A stretch of DNA of 64,000 bases from PALSA-555 sp963821325 (GTDB taxonomy: Bacteria > Actinomycetota > Acidimicrobiia > IMCC26256 > PALSA-555): NCBI GenBank assembly GCA_963821325.1, contig CAWGDC010000001.1, forward strand, positions 62,001-126,000, written 5' to 3'. The notes under the pieces were generated by a model. It saw only the letters and a list, made by a program, of their open reading frames with translations. It did not search any database and was not told the origin of the DNA. The position numbers were made by a program, and so were the translations under genes. Shown piece after piece: positions 9,988-19,544 of the stretch (positions within the stretch are counted from its first letter, which is position 1; each line of letters opens with the position of its first letter).

Positions 9988-11014
9988 CGGGAGGCGCTTG
10001 AGCACGCGGAGGAGACCGAGGCGCGCCGGGGATTGGTGGTGGGATCCGCCGCTGTCCGCCAGCTCGGCTCGGTGGGTGAGGAACCAGTCGTAGGCCTCGA
10101 TGAGCATCGCGGTGTTCGAGTGCTGCGGCATCCAGCCGAGCTCCTCCTCGGCGTGGCGCACGTCGAACCACAGCGATTCGCTGTACAGCAGCCAGTGGTA
10201 GGGCGCGAACGGCGCGAGGCCGAGGCGGGCGAGCCCACGCATCGCGATCCGGGCCGGAGCGACCGGCAGGGACCGCACCCGCGACCCAGTGTCGGCGTGC
10301 TCGACCAGCGCTTGGAGGGTCTCGCGCATGGTCCCGAACTCGGCGGCGCCGATGTCGTACACCGACGGGCCGGGTCGGGCGCCGGCGCGGAGGCACGCGT
10401 CGGCGAGGTCGTTGGCGTGCACGAACTGGTAGCGGTTGGCGCCCGAGCCGAGGAGGAACACCGGCGCGCCGTCGGCGACGAACTCGAAGAGCACGGCCAT
10501 GATTCCCAGCCGGCCGTGGCCCATGATGGTGCGGGGCCGGATGATGGTCACGTCCTGGCCGGCCGCGACGGCCTCCTCGCAGAGCAGCTCGGCCTCGAGC
10601 TTGGCCCGCCCGTAGTCCTCGAGCGGTCGGCGGGGCGAGTCCTCCCGCACCGGATTGGCGGCGGGGATCCCGAACACGGCGCTCGACGAGGTGTGCACCA
10701 CCTTCGTCGCACCCGCGTCGCGGGCCGCGACGAGCAAGTTGGCCGTCCCCACGACGTTCACCGAGTGGAAGAGGCCCCGGTCCTTCGCCAGCGGCACCTG
10801 CGCGACGTTGTGGAACACGACGTCGACGCCCTCGCAGGCGGCCGCGCAGCGCGTCACGGTCGCGGACGTCACCGGCCACGAACTCGACCCCGTCGCGCGG
10901 CGCCGGCGGCGCCAGGTCGAAGATCCGCACCTGGTCGCCCCGGTCGCGTGCCTGGTCGACGAGCACCGAGCCGAAGTACCCGGAGCCGCCGGTGACGAGG
11001 ACGCGGCCGCTCAC
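9985..11014 (-). CDS. NAD-dependent epimerase/dehydratase (extended SDR), one frameshift
   Basis: Rebuilt as a ~343-residue extended SDR. The N-terminus (GTG 11014) gives VLVTGGSGYFGSVLV (TGGxGxxG NAD-binding) and FVAGDVRD. After a one-base shift near 10838-10846 (an extra G in GCGGCCGC) the frame continues with VVFHNVAQVPLAKD, the HTSSSAVFG serine strand and the YGRAK catalytic Tyr/Lys pair. The family comprises nucleotide-sugar epimerases and 3-beta-hydroxysteroid dehydrogenase-like enzymes; the HNVAQVP block leans towards the latter. Its GTG overlaps the stop of the upstream paralogue (GTGA), so the two form an operon. Confidence 0.8.
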
Positions 11015-12017
11015 AGCTGGGCGCCGTGCTGCCGGCACCACCGGATGCTGGTGCGCATCCCCTCGAGCAGCCCGATCGCCGGCTCGTAGCCGAGCTCGGC
11101 CCGCGCCCGGGTGATGTCGCAGGCGATCGTGTCGCGCAGCTCGCCGAGCACGTGGACCGCCTGGACGTAGCGGCCCTGGCCCTGCAGGAGGCGGTCGACG
11201 GTGGCCGCGAACGCCGCGGCGCCGGCCGGGAGGTGGGGCTGGCGGGAGGAGACCGAGAGCCCCTCGGCCTGGAGGGCGCTGCGCACCGTGGCCAGCACGG
11301 TGCGCAGCTCCACGGGCTCGGCATCGGCGATCCAGTACGCGCGGCCAGGCGCGGCCGCGGCCACCTCGGCGCGCAGCAGCCCGTCGACGAGGTTGCCGGT
11401 GTAGACGAGCGACCGGCGGTTCGTGCCGGGCCCGGGGATCGGGAAGCGGCCGCGGCGCACCGCGGCGAAGAACCGGGTCTGGCGGGCCGGCTGGTACGGG
11501 CCGTAGAACCACGGGGGCCGGACGATGACCGTCGCGAGGTCGCCGCGGTCATGGCTGCGCTGGACGAGCAGCTCGGCCTCGTACTTCGACTGCCCGTACC
11601 CGAGGTAGGGGTGATACGGCGAGTCCTCGGTGAAGCGGTCGGTGCGTGTCGGGTTCGCGCCGAACGGCGAGTTCGAGGAGACGTGCACGAAGCGGGTCGC
11701 CTCGGCCCGCCGGGCCCGGTCCAGCACCAGCTGGGTGCCGCCCACGTTGACGTCGAAGAACTCGCGGGTGCCGTGCTCCGGGTGGATGACCCCGCGGCGT
11801 GGAACACGGTCGGGCGGCTGACCCCGTCGAAGAGCCGGTCCGCCGCGGCGGGGTCGCGCACGTCGCCCGCGACCGCCTCGACGCTGTTCGCCACGTTCTC
11901 GAGCACCGCGGCTTCGTCGCCGCTGCGCACCAGGCAGCGCACCCGGGTGCGGGTTCGGGCGAGGTTGCGGACGAGGTTCTGGCCCAGCCAGCCGGCTCCG
12001 CCGGTGACCACGACCAC
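11011..12017 (-). CDS. NAD-dependent epimerase/dehydratase paralogue, one frameshift
   Basis: Second extended SDR in the pair, ~335 residues. It begins MVVVTGGAGWLGQNLVRNLA from GTG 12017, reads to VFHAAG, then needs one base restored in the C4 run at 11790-11793 to continue as VIHPEHGTREFFDVNVGGT, HVSSNSPFG and the YGQSKYEAE catalytic motif. The ending ELGYEPAIGLLEGMR is typical of the family. It overlaps the downstream paralogue by 4 nt. The start is not certain: upstream codons in this frame are Pro/Ala-rich and lead to a stop, so GTG 12017 is the only reasonable choice. The substrate is unknown (sugar nucleotide or steroid-like). Confidence 0.8.
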
Positions 12018-12113
12018 CGGCGACGGGGCCGATGTCGGGGCCGACGCCGGGCACCCCGTCGAAGCTCACGGGGTTCTTCTAGTCGAGATGGTCGCGGCGG
12101 CGGCCATCGTCGC

Positions 12114-14689
12114 TCACTCGGCGGCGATGGCGTCCAGGACATCGAGGCGTGCGGCCCGCCAGGCGGGACCCAACGCGGCGATGACGCCGGCGACGATCGA
12201 CAGCGCCACGAAGGCCAGGAGCTCGAGGGTCGGGACGCGCAGCACGGTGAGCCCTTGGGCCCGCAGCGCGCGGGTGAACACCCACCCCCAGAACACCCCG
12301 AGCGCCGTGCCGACGAGCCCGCCGAGCAGCGCGACGATCACCGACTCGCCGCGGACCATGCGGCGCAGCTGCCGGCGCGTCATGCCGACGACGCGGAGCA
12401 GCCCGAGCTCGGGGGTCCGCTCGAAGACCGAGAGGGCCAGCGTGTTGACGATGCCGAGCACCGCGATGATCTCGGACAGCATGAGCAGCGCCACGGTGAC
12501 GGCCAGGAACCGGTTGACCGTCTGCTCCTGCGAGATGCGGTACTGGGCGCGGGTGTAGACGCGGATGTTCGGGAAGCTCGCGCCGAGCGTCCGGTGCAGC
12601 GCCGCCTCCGCCGCCGCGGTCTGACCCGGTCGGGCGCGGACGTACACGAGCGTGTCACCCGCCGCGGTCCCGAACCCCAGCCGGTAGGCGGGCGCGGCGA
12701 CGATGAACCCGACCGGGAACCCGCCGGTGAAGTCCCGTTGGGTGTAGATCCCCGCGACGCGCAGCGACTCGATCCCGTCGGGGAACTGCATGTCGACGAG
12801 GTCACCGACCCCCAGGTGGTACTGGTGGCTCTGGTCCTGGGCGACGAGCACCCCGTCCGCCCCCATCGCCGCGACGGTGCCGCGGCGCAGCCCGAGGTTC
12901 AGCACCTGGGTCAGGTCGGCGGGCTCGGCACCGGCGACGGTCTCCTGGTTCCCGCCCACCGGGACCCGCACGTTCCCGAACCGGAACGCGGTCGCCGCCG
13001 CCACCGGGCGCAGCTGCGCGACGCGCTGCGCCACCTCGGGGAGAACGTCGCGAACTGCTGGGCCTTCAGCACCAGGTCGGCGCGGATGCCGCCGTCGACG
13101 GCCCGGTCGACGGACGCCTTCGCCGAGTCGGCGAAGATGGCGACCAGCCCGACGAGCGCCAACCCGATCACCAGCGCGGACGCGGTCGCCGCGGTGCGCC
13201 GCGGGTTGCGGATCGCGTTGCCCCGGGCGAGCGTCCCGGTGACCCCGAGCGCGCGGAGCGGCCGGCCGAGGGCCCCGGCGATCGGGCCGGCCACGGCGGC
13301 GAGCAGCACGAGCACGCCGACGAGGACGAGCACGGCGCCGACCGCGACCCACCACACCTCCCGCAGCGTGTTCGACGCGTACTGCGTGCGGTGCAGCCCG
13401 ATGACGATGGCCGGGACCCCGAGCGCGGCGACCAGGACGCCGAGGACGGCGCGGCGCACGAGCGGCGGGGTCCGGCGCGGACGCGCGTCGGTCACCGCGG
13501 TGAGCGGCGCGACCCGTGCGGCGCGCAGCGCCGGCCAGAGCGACGCCGCGACCGTGACACCCACCCCGACGGCCAACGCCGCGAGCACGGTGCGCTGCTC
13601 GAGCACGACCGCGTGGCTGGGTACGGCGAAGCCCAGCTGGCCGGCCACCCCGAGCAACGCGGTGGCGAGGCCGTAGCCGACCCCGACGCCGACGGCCGCG
13701 CCTGCCGCGCCGACCACGGCCGCCTCCCCCACCACCGAGGCGATGACCTGCGGGCCGCTCGCCCCGAGCGCTCGCAGCAGCCCGAGCTCGTGGGAACGCT
13801 GGGCGACGAGGATCGTGAACGTGTTGAAGATGATGAACGCGGCCACGACCATGCCGATCGCGGTGAAGCCGAGCAGCAGGTCGCCGAACAGCGTCAGGAA
13901 GTTGAGGACGACCTGCCCGCGGTCCTGCGCGACCTGCGACGGCAGGTCGACCTCGTACAACGGGCCGAGCGCCCGCCCCAGGTCCCGCTGCACCGCGGTG
14001 AGGCTCGTCGTGGGCGCGACGGTCACGTTCACCGCGTCGAGCTGACCGGGCGCGCCGAACACCCGTTGCGCCGTCCCCAGGTCGAAGGCCGCGAAGGTGA
14101 TCGGACCCAGATCCGCCTCGTGGCCGACCGCGAAGAGCGCGACGATCCGGAAGCGCTGCTTCGGTCCCTGGAGGAGCACGTCGACGTGGTCGCCGATGTG
14201 GAACCCGTACCGGCGGGCGGTCCCGGCATCCATCGCCACCTCGCCGGCCCGGGTGGGCGCCCGGCCGGGCCGCGACCCGTCGGCGACGAGGTGCAGCGGC
14301 CCGTGGGCGCCCTGCTCGGCCCAGTTGAACCCGAGGGTGGGCGCACCGGAGCTCGAGATGGCGTGACCGGACCGGTCGACGAACTGGGCGTACCCGGTGA
14401 CGAACCCCGTCGCGCTCGACACCCCGGGCACCGAGCGGGCCCGCGCCGTGACGGTGTCGGGGAAGCGCTGCTGGAACGCGGCGCCGCCACCACCGAGGGG
14501 CGCGGCCGGGCGCACGACCAGGTCGACGCCGGCGAGCGTCTGGCGGTACACGCTCTGGAACGACGCGGTGAGCGTGTCGCTGACGACGTAGGTGCCGGTG
14601 ACGAACGCCACGCCGAGCACGACGGCCAGCGCCGTCAACGCCAGACGGACGCGACGCCCGACGATCCCTCTGATCGTGGCCTTCCACAT
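12114..14689 (-). CDS. ABC transporter permease, FtsX/MacB type (two FtsX domains), one frameshift
   Basis: About 858 residues once a base is restored in the G4 run at 13038-13041 (KAQQFATFSP then EVAQRVAQL). It starts MWKATIRGIVGRRVRLAL with a first helix, a large periplasmic MacB-like domain, and FtsX helices around residues 255-310 (HELGLLRALGA). A second soluble domain and second FtsX domain follow at ~720-850 (ERTPELGLLRVVGMTRRQL). This duplicated layout is that of lipoprotein/peptide export permeases. The ATPase partner normally sits immediately upstream, but here an SDR gene diverges instead, so the partner must be elsewhere or is lost. Confidence 0.85.
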
Positions 14690-14756
14690 GCCGGCCGTGC
14701 TCCCGACCTTGACCGGCGACCATCATGGTCGGCAACGACGAGCAGGGAGCGGCACG

Positions 14757-15548
14757 GTGGGGCTACTCGACGGCGGGCGGGCGGTGGTCACGGGCGGGGC
14801 GTCCGGCATCGGGCGGGCGACCTGCCGGGCGCTGCACCGGGAGGGCGCGACGGTGGCGGTGCTCGACCTCGACGCCGACGGCGCGGCCGCGACCGCGAAG
14901 GAGGTGGACGGCCGGGCGTTCGGCGTCGACGTCACCGACGTCGACGCGCTCGAGCGGGCCGTGCGCGACGCCGCCGACTCGCTGGGCGGCCTGACCATCC
15001 TGTTCAACAACGCGGGCGGGTCGAGCATGGCGGGGATCCACGAGTGGGCGCCCGCCGAGTGGGACCGCATCGTGCGCCTCAACCTCGGCGGCGTGTTCCA
15101 CGGTCTGCGGGTCGGCGCGCCGCTGATCGTCGAGAGCGGCGGCGGGGCGATCGTCAGCACGGCGTCGATCAGCGGGACCCGGCCCGCCGCTGGTGAGGCG
15201 CCCTACGCGGCCGCGAAGGCCGCGGTCGCGGCCCTCACCGCCACGGCGGCGCTCGAGTACGCGCCGACGGTGCGGGTGAACGCCGTCTCCCCGGGGATGA
15301 TCCACACCGGGCTCACCGACATCCTGCTCACCGGCTTCGACTGGACCGTGCCCCACATGGAGGCCAAGACCCCGCTCGCCCGGATCGGCACCCCCGAGGA
15401 CATCGCCGACGTCGTCACCTTCTTGTGCTCGGACTGGGCCCGGTTCATCACCGGCCAGAACCTGGTCATCGACGGCGGCATGACGTTGCACGGCGCGGGC
15501 GTCGACGGCCTCCTCGACCGGTTCCGGGCCATGCTCCCGCCGCGGTAG
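14757..15548 (+). CDS. Short-chain dehydrogenase/reductase (classical SDR)
   Basis: A 263-residue classical SDR. It has TGGASGIGRAT (NAD(P)-binding TGxxxGxG), DLDADG after the second strand (an acidic residue suggests an NAD preference), NNAG, the catalytic Ser region STASISG, YAAAK (catalytic Tyr/Lys) and the C-terminal block RIGTPEDIADVVTFLCSDWA with ITGQNLVIDGGM. The GTG at 14757 follows AGGGAGC by six bases. Substrate unknown. It is divergent from the permease gene. Confidence 0.9.
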   Translation: MGLLDGGRAVVTGGASGIGRATCRALHREGATVAVLDLDADGAAATAKEVDGRAFGVDVTDVDALERAVRDAADSLGGLTILFNNAGGSSMAGIHEWAPAEWDRIVRLNLGGVFHGLRVGAPLIVESGGGAIVSTASISGTRPAAGEAPYAAAKAAVAALTATAALEYAPTVRVNAVSPGMIHTGLTDILLTGFDWTVPHMEAKTPLARIGTPEDIADVVTFLCSDWARFITGQNLVIDGGMTLHGAGVDGLLDRFRAMLPPR

Positions 15549-15607
15549 CGGGCTCAAGGTTCTCGCCGCTCGATCCGATCCTCCCGTGACGGCTCGCGGG
15601 AGGATCG

Positions 15608-16081
15608 ATGGGTACAGCACGCCGGTGGGCCGGGATCCTCGCCGCGACCGTCACCCTCGGTGGGCTCGGGGCCGCGTGTGCGCCCGCGCCGTCGTCGAGC
15701 TGCGGGACGGACTCGACGAGCGCCGCGATCCTCACGGACGTCAACGCCTCGCGGGCCCAGGCTGGTCTGCCCGGCCTCGCCGCCAACGGGCAGCTCACCT
15801 GCCTCGCGCAAGGCTGGAGCGGGTACATGGCGAGCACGAACAGCTTCGAGCACCGCAACCTCGCCGCGGTGCTCGCCTCACCGGGCTACGGCGGGTATCA
15901 CACCATCGGGGAGAACATCTTGGAGGGGCCGACATCGATGACGGCGGGCGACATGCACACCGCCTGGATGAACTCACCCGACCATCGGGCGAACATCCTC
16001 TCGCCGAACTTCACGTCGGTCGGGATCGGCCTGGCATGGGCGAACGGGCAGGTGTGGGCGACCGAGGACTTCGGCGGCTGA
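15608..16081 (+). CDS. Secreted CAP-domain (SCP/PR1-like) lipoprotein
   Basis: A 157-residue protein with an N-terminal Arg pair, a hydrophobic stretch and the lipobox LGAAC (Cys 24), so it should be lipidated on the outer face of the membrane. The mature part is a compact CAP domain: ILTDVNASRAQAGLP at the start, the FEHRNLA His region, GENILEG and WMNSPDHRANILSP, then VGIGLAWANG. Bacterial CAP proteins are widespread secreted proteins whose biochemical role is often unclear. A GGGAGG ribosome site precedes the ATG. Confidence 0.88.
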   Translation: MGTARRWAGILAATVTLGGLGAACAPAPSSSCGTDSTSAAILTDVNASRAQAGLPGLAANGQLTCLAQGWSGYMASTNSFEHRNLAAVLASPGYGGYHTIGENILEGPTSMTAGDMHTAWMNSPDHRANILSPNFTSVGIGLAWANGQVWATEDFGG

Positions 16082-16084
16082 CCC

Positions 16085-16415
16085 TCAGGGCCGGCCCGCT
16101 TGGCGGTCGAGCTCCTCGAACTCGTGGGCGCTGACGAGGAACGCCCACCACATCCCGAAGAACAGCCCGGCGACGATGCCCACCCCGCCGCCCACGGGGA
16201 GCATCACGAGGAAGTTGCCGCTGTGGGCGAGCGCCAGGGCCACGGCGACGATGGCGAGCCACACGACGACGCAGACGGGCACGGCGAACAGCGACGCCTT
16301 CACCACGCGGACCATGAGGGTCCGCTCGGCGGCGTGGACCTGCTCGAGCCGCGCCGGCGACAGCGTCGCTCGGGGCGACGACCTCGTCGGATGCGACCTC
16401 CACGTCGGTGCTCAC
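16085..16415 (-). CDS. Small two-helix membrane protein, probable frameshift near the N-terminus
   Basis: The C-terminal 76 residues form an uninterrupted ORF from an internal ATG (16315): two hydrophobic helices (LFAVPVCVVVWLAIVAVALA; GGGVGIVAGLFFGMWWAFLV) and a charged tail HEFEELDRQ. A far better start is GTG 16415, six bases behind GGAGG, giving MSTDVEVASDEVV. The frames join if one base is removed from the G4 run at 16372-16375, producing a plausible linker RATLSPARLEQVHAAERTL. I therefore annotate one ~109-residue gene with a one-base indel. Function unknown. Its start lies about 20 bp from the end of cysC on the same strand. Confidence 0.6.
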
Positions 16416-16434
16416 CGCGCCTCCTTCGGCCCGA

Positions 16435-17052
16435 TCATGCCACGACCCCCCGGGCGCTGAGCGCCGCGACGACCGCCTCGGCGGCGTCGGCCGGCGCCTC
16501 CGTGGCCGTGTGGAGCACCAGGTCGGGGTCGGTCGGCGCCTCGTAGGGGTCGTCGACGCCCGTGAACCCGGTGACCTCGCCCGCCCGCGCCCGCCGGTAG
16601 AGGCCCTTCGGGTCGCGGGCCTCGCAGACGGCCAGCGGCGCGTCGACGAACACCTCGAGGAACACGAGGCCGCTCGCGTCGTGGACCTCGCGGGCGTGCG
16701 CCCGTCCGACCCGGTAGGGGCTGATCACGGGGACGCTCACGACGAGGCCGGCGTCGGCGCAGAGCCGGGCGACCTCGGCGACGCGCCGCACGTTCTCGGC
16801 ACGGTCCGACGCGGAGAAGCCGAGGTCGCCGTTCAGGCCGTGCCGCAGGTTGTCGCCGTCGAGGCTGTACGACAGGACACCCCGCCGGCTCAGCGCGGCG
16901 GTGAGCGCCGACGCGATCGTCGACTTCCCGGATCCTGACAGGCCGGTGAGCCAGACGGTGGCGCCGTGCACGCCGGCCGCCTGCCACCGCGCCTCGCGTG
17001 GGAGCTCGTCGGTGTGCCAGACCACGTCGGGGCTGACCGGGGGGCCGCTCAC
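16435..17052 (-). CDS. cysC: Adenylylsulfate (APS) kinase CysC
   Basis: A 205-residue kinase that phosphorylates APS to PAPS. The P-loop GLSGSGKST lies at residues 37-45, followed by LDGDNLRHGLNGDLGFS (APS-binding region), AENVRRVAEVA, ISPYR and VFVDAPLAVCEARDPKGLY, all diagnostic of CysC. It begins at a GTG that overlaps the cysN stop by 4 nt, so cysN and cysC are separate but coupled genes here, whereas in many actinobacteria they are fused. PAPS can feed assimilation or sulfotransfer; no reductase or sulfotransferase gene is in the window. Confidence 0.92.
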   Translation of the reverse strand: MSGPPVSPDVVWHTDELPREARWQAAGVHGATVWLTGLSGSGKSTIASALTAALSRRGVLSYSLDGDNLRHGLNGDLGFSASDRAENVRRVAEVARLCADAGLVVSVPVISPYRVGRAHAREVHDASGLVFLEVFVDAPLAVCEARDPKGLYRRARAGEVTGFTGVDDPYEAPTDPDLVLHTATEAPADAAEAVVAALSARGVVA

Positions 17053-18306
17053 GGGGCGGGGACCCCGAGGACCATGCCGCCAGCCACCGTCTCGAACGTC
17101 GACTCGTCGATGAGGATGAACGAGCCGGTGACCCGGTTGCGGCGGTACTCGTCGAGGAACAACGGCACGGTGCAGCGCAGGCTGACCCGACCGATGTCGT
17201 TCATCGCCAGCGTCTGCTGGTCCTCGTCGCGGTGCAGCGTGTTGACATCCAGCCGGTAGTGCAGCTGCTGCACGCGGGCCCGCGCGGCGCGGGTGGTGTG
17301 CTTCGAGCGCGTAGACGGCGCCCTCGCGGAGCGGCCGCTCGCTGAACCAGCACACCATCGCGTCGAGGTCCTGGGTGACCGTCGGCGCGTTGTTCGGCCG
17401 GCACAGCAGGTCGCCGCGGCCGACGTCGAGGTCGTCGGCGAGGCGGACGCTGACCGACATCGGGGGGATGGCTTCGTCGACCGTCGTGCCGTACTCCTCG
17501 ATGCCGGCGATCGTGCTCGTGAACCCGCTCGGGAGGACCAGCACCTCGTCGCCCGGCCGGAACATCCCGCTCGCGACCTGCCCGGCATAGCCCCGGTAGT
17601 CGTGGAAGTCGTGGCTCATCGGGCGGATCACGTACTGCACCGGGAAGCGGGCGTCGATCAGGTTGCGGTCCGAGCCGATGTACACGTGCTCCAGGTGGTG
17701 CAGCAGCGTCGGCCCCTCGAACCACGGCGTGTTCGGCGAGTGCGACACCACATTGTCGCCGAGCAGGGCGGACACCGGGATGAAGGTCAGGTCGTCGATG
17801 TCGAGCTTGGCGGCGAAGTCGGTGAACTCGGCGCAGATCTCGTCGAAGCGGTCCTCGTCGAAGTCGACGAGATCCATCTTGTTGACGCACAGGACGAGGT
17901 GCTTGACCTGCAGCAGCGACGTGATGACCGCATGGCGGCGGGACTGCTCGAGCACACCTTTGCGGGCGTCGACGAGCACGAGCGTCAGGTCGGCGGTCGA
18001 CGCGCCGGTCACCATGTTGCGCGTGTACTGGATGTGCCCGGGAGTGTCGGCGATGATGAACTTGCGGCGCGGGGTCGCGAAGTAGCGGTAGGCGACGTCG
18101 ATCGTGATCCCCTGGTCGCGCTCGGCGCGCAGCCCGTCGGTGAGCAGCGCCAGGTTCACGTAGTCGAAGCCCCGGTCGCGGCTCGTGCGCGCCACCGCCT
18201 CGAGCTGGTCCTCGAAGATCTGCTTGGTCTCGAGGAGGAGCCGCCCGATCAGTGTGCTCTTCCCGTCATCGACCGACCCGGCAGTGGCGAAGCGCAGGAG
18301 CTCCAT
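17049..18306 (-). CDS. cysN: Sulfate adenylyltransferase large subunit (GTPase) CysN, one frameshift
   Basis: About 418 residues. It starts MELLRFATAGSVDDGKSTL with the G1 loop GSVDDGKST, has G3 DTPGH and G4 NKMD, and matches the translation-factor-like GTPase that drives ATP sulfurylase. The reading frame breaks near 17301-17310: an extra base in CTTCGAGCGC changes YALKHTTRAARARVQQL to an unrelated frame, and the correct C-terminus continues to TGA at 17049 (ETVAGGMVLG). One-base indel, probably not biological because the rest is fully conserved. It pairs with CysD and lies 4 bp downstream of it. Confidence 0.9.
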
Positions 18307-18310
18307 GGCC

Positions 18311-19216
18311 TTAGAAGTAGCCCTCCCGCTTGCGGTCCTCCATCCCGGCCTCGGAGATCCGGTCGTCGGCGCGCGTCTCGCCCCGCTCCGTGACCCGGGC
18401 GGCGGCGACCTCGGCAATCACCTGCTCGATGGTGGCGGCCGCCGATTCGACCGCGCCGGTGCACGTCGCGTCCCCGACGGTGCGGAACCGCACCAGCAGC
18501 TCCTCGGTGGTCTCCCCGTCGAGGCGACCCAGGTGCGGGGTGTCGGCGAGCAGCATCCCGTCGCGTCGCACCACCGTGCGGCGGTGCGCGAAGTAGATCG
18601 AGGGCAGCTCGAGCCCGTCGGCCGCGATGTACTGCCAGATGTCGAGCTCGGTCCAGTTCGACAGCGGGAACACCCGGATGTGCTCCCCGGCGCGGTGCCG
18701 CCCGTTGTAGAGGCTCCACAGCTCGGGGCGCTGCTGCTTGGGGTCCCACTGCCCGAACTCGTCTCGGAACGAGTAGACGCGCTCCTTCGCTCGGGCCTTC
18801 TCCTCGTCGCGACGACCACCGCCGAACACCGCGTCGTAGCCGTGCTCGGTGATCGCGTCGAGCAGCGTCGTGGTCTGCAGCCGGTTGCGCGACGCCCGCG
18901 GACCGGTCTCCTCGACCACACGGCCCGCGTCGATCGACGCCTGCACCGACGCCACCACGAGCTGGGCGGCGAGCTCGCCGACCCGCCGGTCCCGGTACTC
19001 GAGGACCTCGTCGAAGTTGTGCCCGGTGTCGACGTGCATGACGGGGAACGGGAGCCGGGCCGGCCAGAACGCCTTCTCCGCGAGGCGCAGCATGACCGCC
19101 GAGTCCTTCCCGCCGGAGAACAGCAGCACGGGCCGCTCGAACTCGGCGGCCACCTCCCGCAGGATGTGGACCGATTCGGCCTCGAGCGTGTCGAGGTGCG
19201 ACAGGTGGGTGGGCAT
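18311..19216 (-). CDS. cysD: Sulfate adenylyltransferase small subunit CysD
   Basis: A 301-residue ATP sulfurylase catalytic subunit, the normal length for the family. The PP-loop LLFSGGKDSAV is at residues ~31-41, with HVDTGHNF, GGGRRDEEKARAKER, VFPLSNWTELDIWQYI and the C-terminal EDRKREGYF all visible. It converts sulfate and ATP to APS with CysN. The ATG at 19216 (MPTHLSHL) is the conserved start; an in-frame extension to 19258 is not. It is first of the cysD-cysN-cysC operon. Confidence 0.93.
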   Translation of the reverse strand: MPTHLSHLDTLEAESVHILREVAAEFERPVLLFSGGKDSAVMLRLAEKAFWPARLPFPVMHVDTGHNFDEVLEYRDRRVGELAAQLVVASVQASIDAGRVVEETGPRASRNRLQTTTLLDAITEHGYDAVFGGGRRDEEKARAKERVYSFRDEFGQWDPKQQRPELWSLYNGRHRAGEHIRVFPLSNWTELDIWQYIAADGLELPSIYFAHRRTVVRRDGMLLADTPHLGRLDGETTEELLVRFRTVGDATCTGAVESAAATIEQVIAEVAAARVTERGETRADDRISEAGMEDRKREGYF

Positions 19217-19270
19217 GGGCCGCCCAGTTTGGCCGACCGCCGGCAGGGGGCCGGCCATCGCGCCCGTGGG

Positions 19271-19471
19271 TCAGGCGGCGTCGACGAGGAGCTGGGGGCG
19301 GCGGTACAGCAAGGCGCCCTCACCCATCACGAGGGTGCGGTCGCCGCAGTCGATGACGAGGCGGGGGTCGTGGTGCCGCAGGGGGCGCAGGGCGTGGGCC
19401 ATCCCACAGCACGGGCACGCGACGATGTGCCCGGTCAGCGCGACGGTGGCGGGGCTGAGCAGCGGGACCAT
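19271..19471 (-). CDS. Small protein with a CPCC motif upstream of cysD
   Basis: A 66-residue protein with a strong ribosome site (GGGAGG, five bases before ATG 19471), which argues that it is real. It contains CPCCGMAHALRPLRHHDPR, a possible metal-binding knuckle (Cys pair plus three His), and a C-terminal beta-rich part. I do not recognise the family. Its position directly before cysD, same strand and ~55 bp away, suggests co-transcription with sulfate activation genes, but no function can be assigned. Confidence 0.6.
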   Translation of the reverse strand: MVPLLSPATVALTGHIVACPCCGMAHALRPLRHHDPRLVIDCGDRTLVMGEGALLYRRPQLLVDAA

Positions 19472-19544
19472 CGAGACCTCCCAGTCGGGTTCCTACCCTT
19501 CCAACGTCGGCACGCCGATCCTGGTTCTGTAGCCCCCGGTGGGC

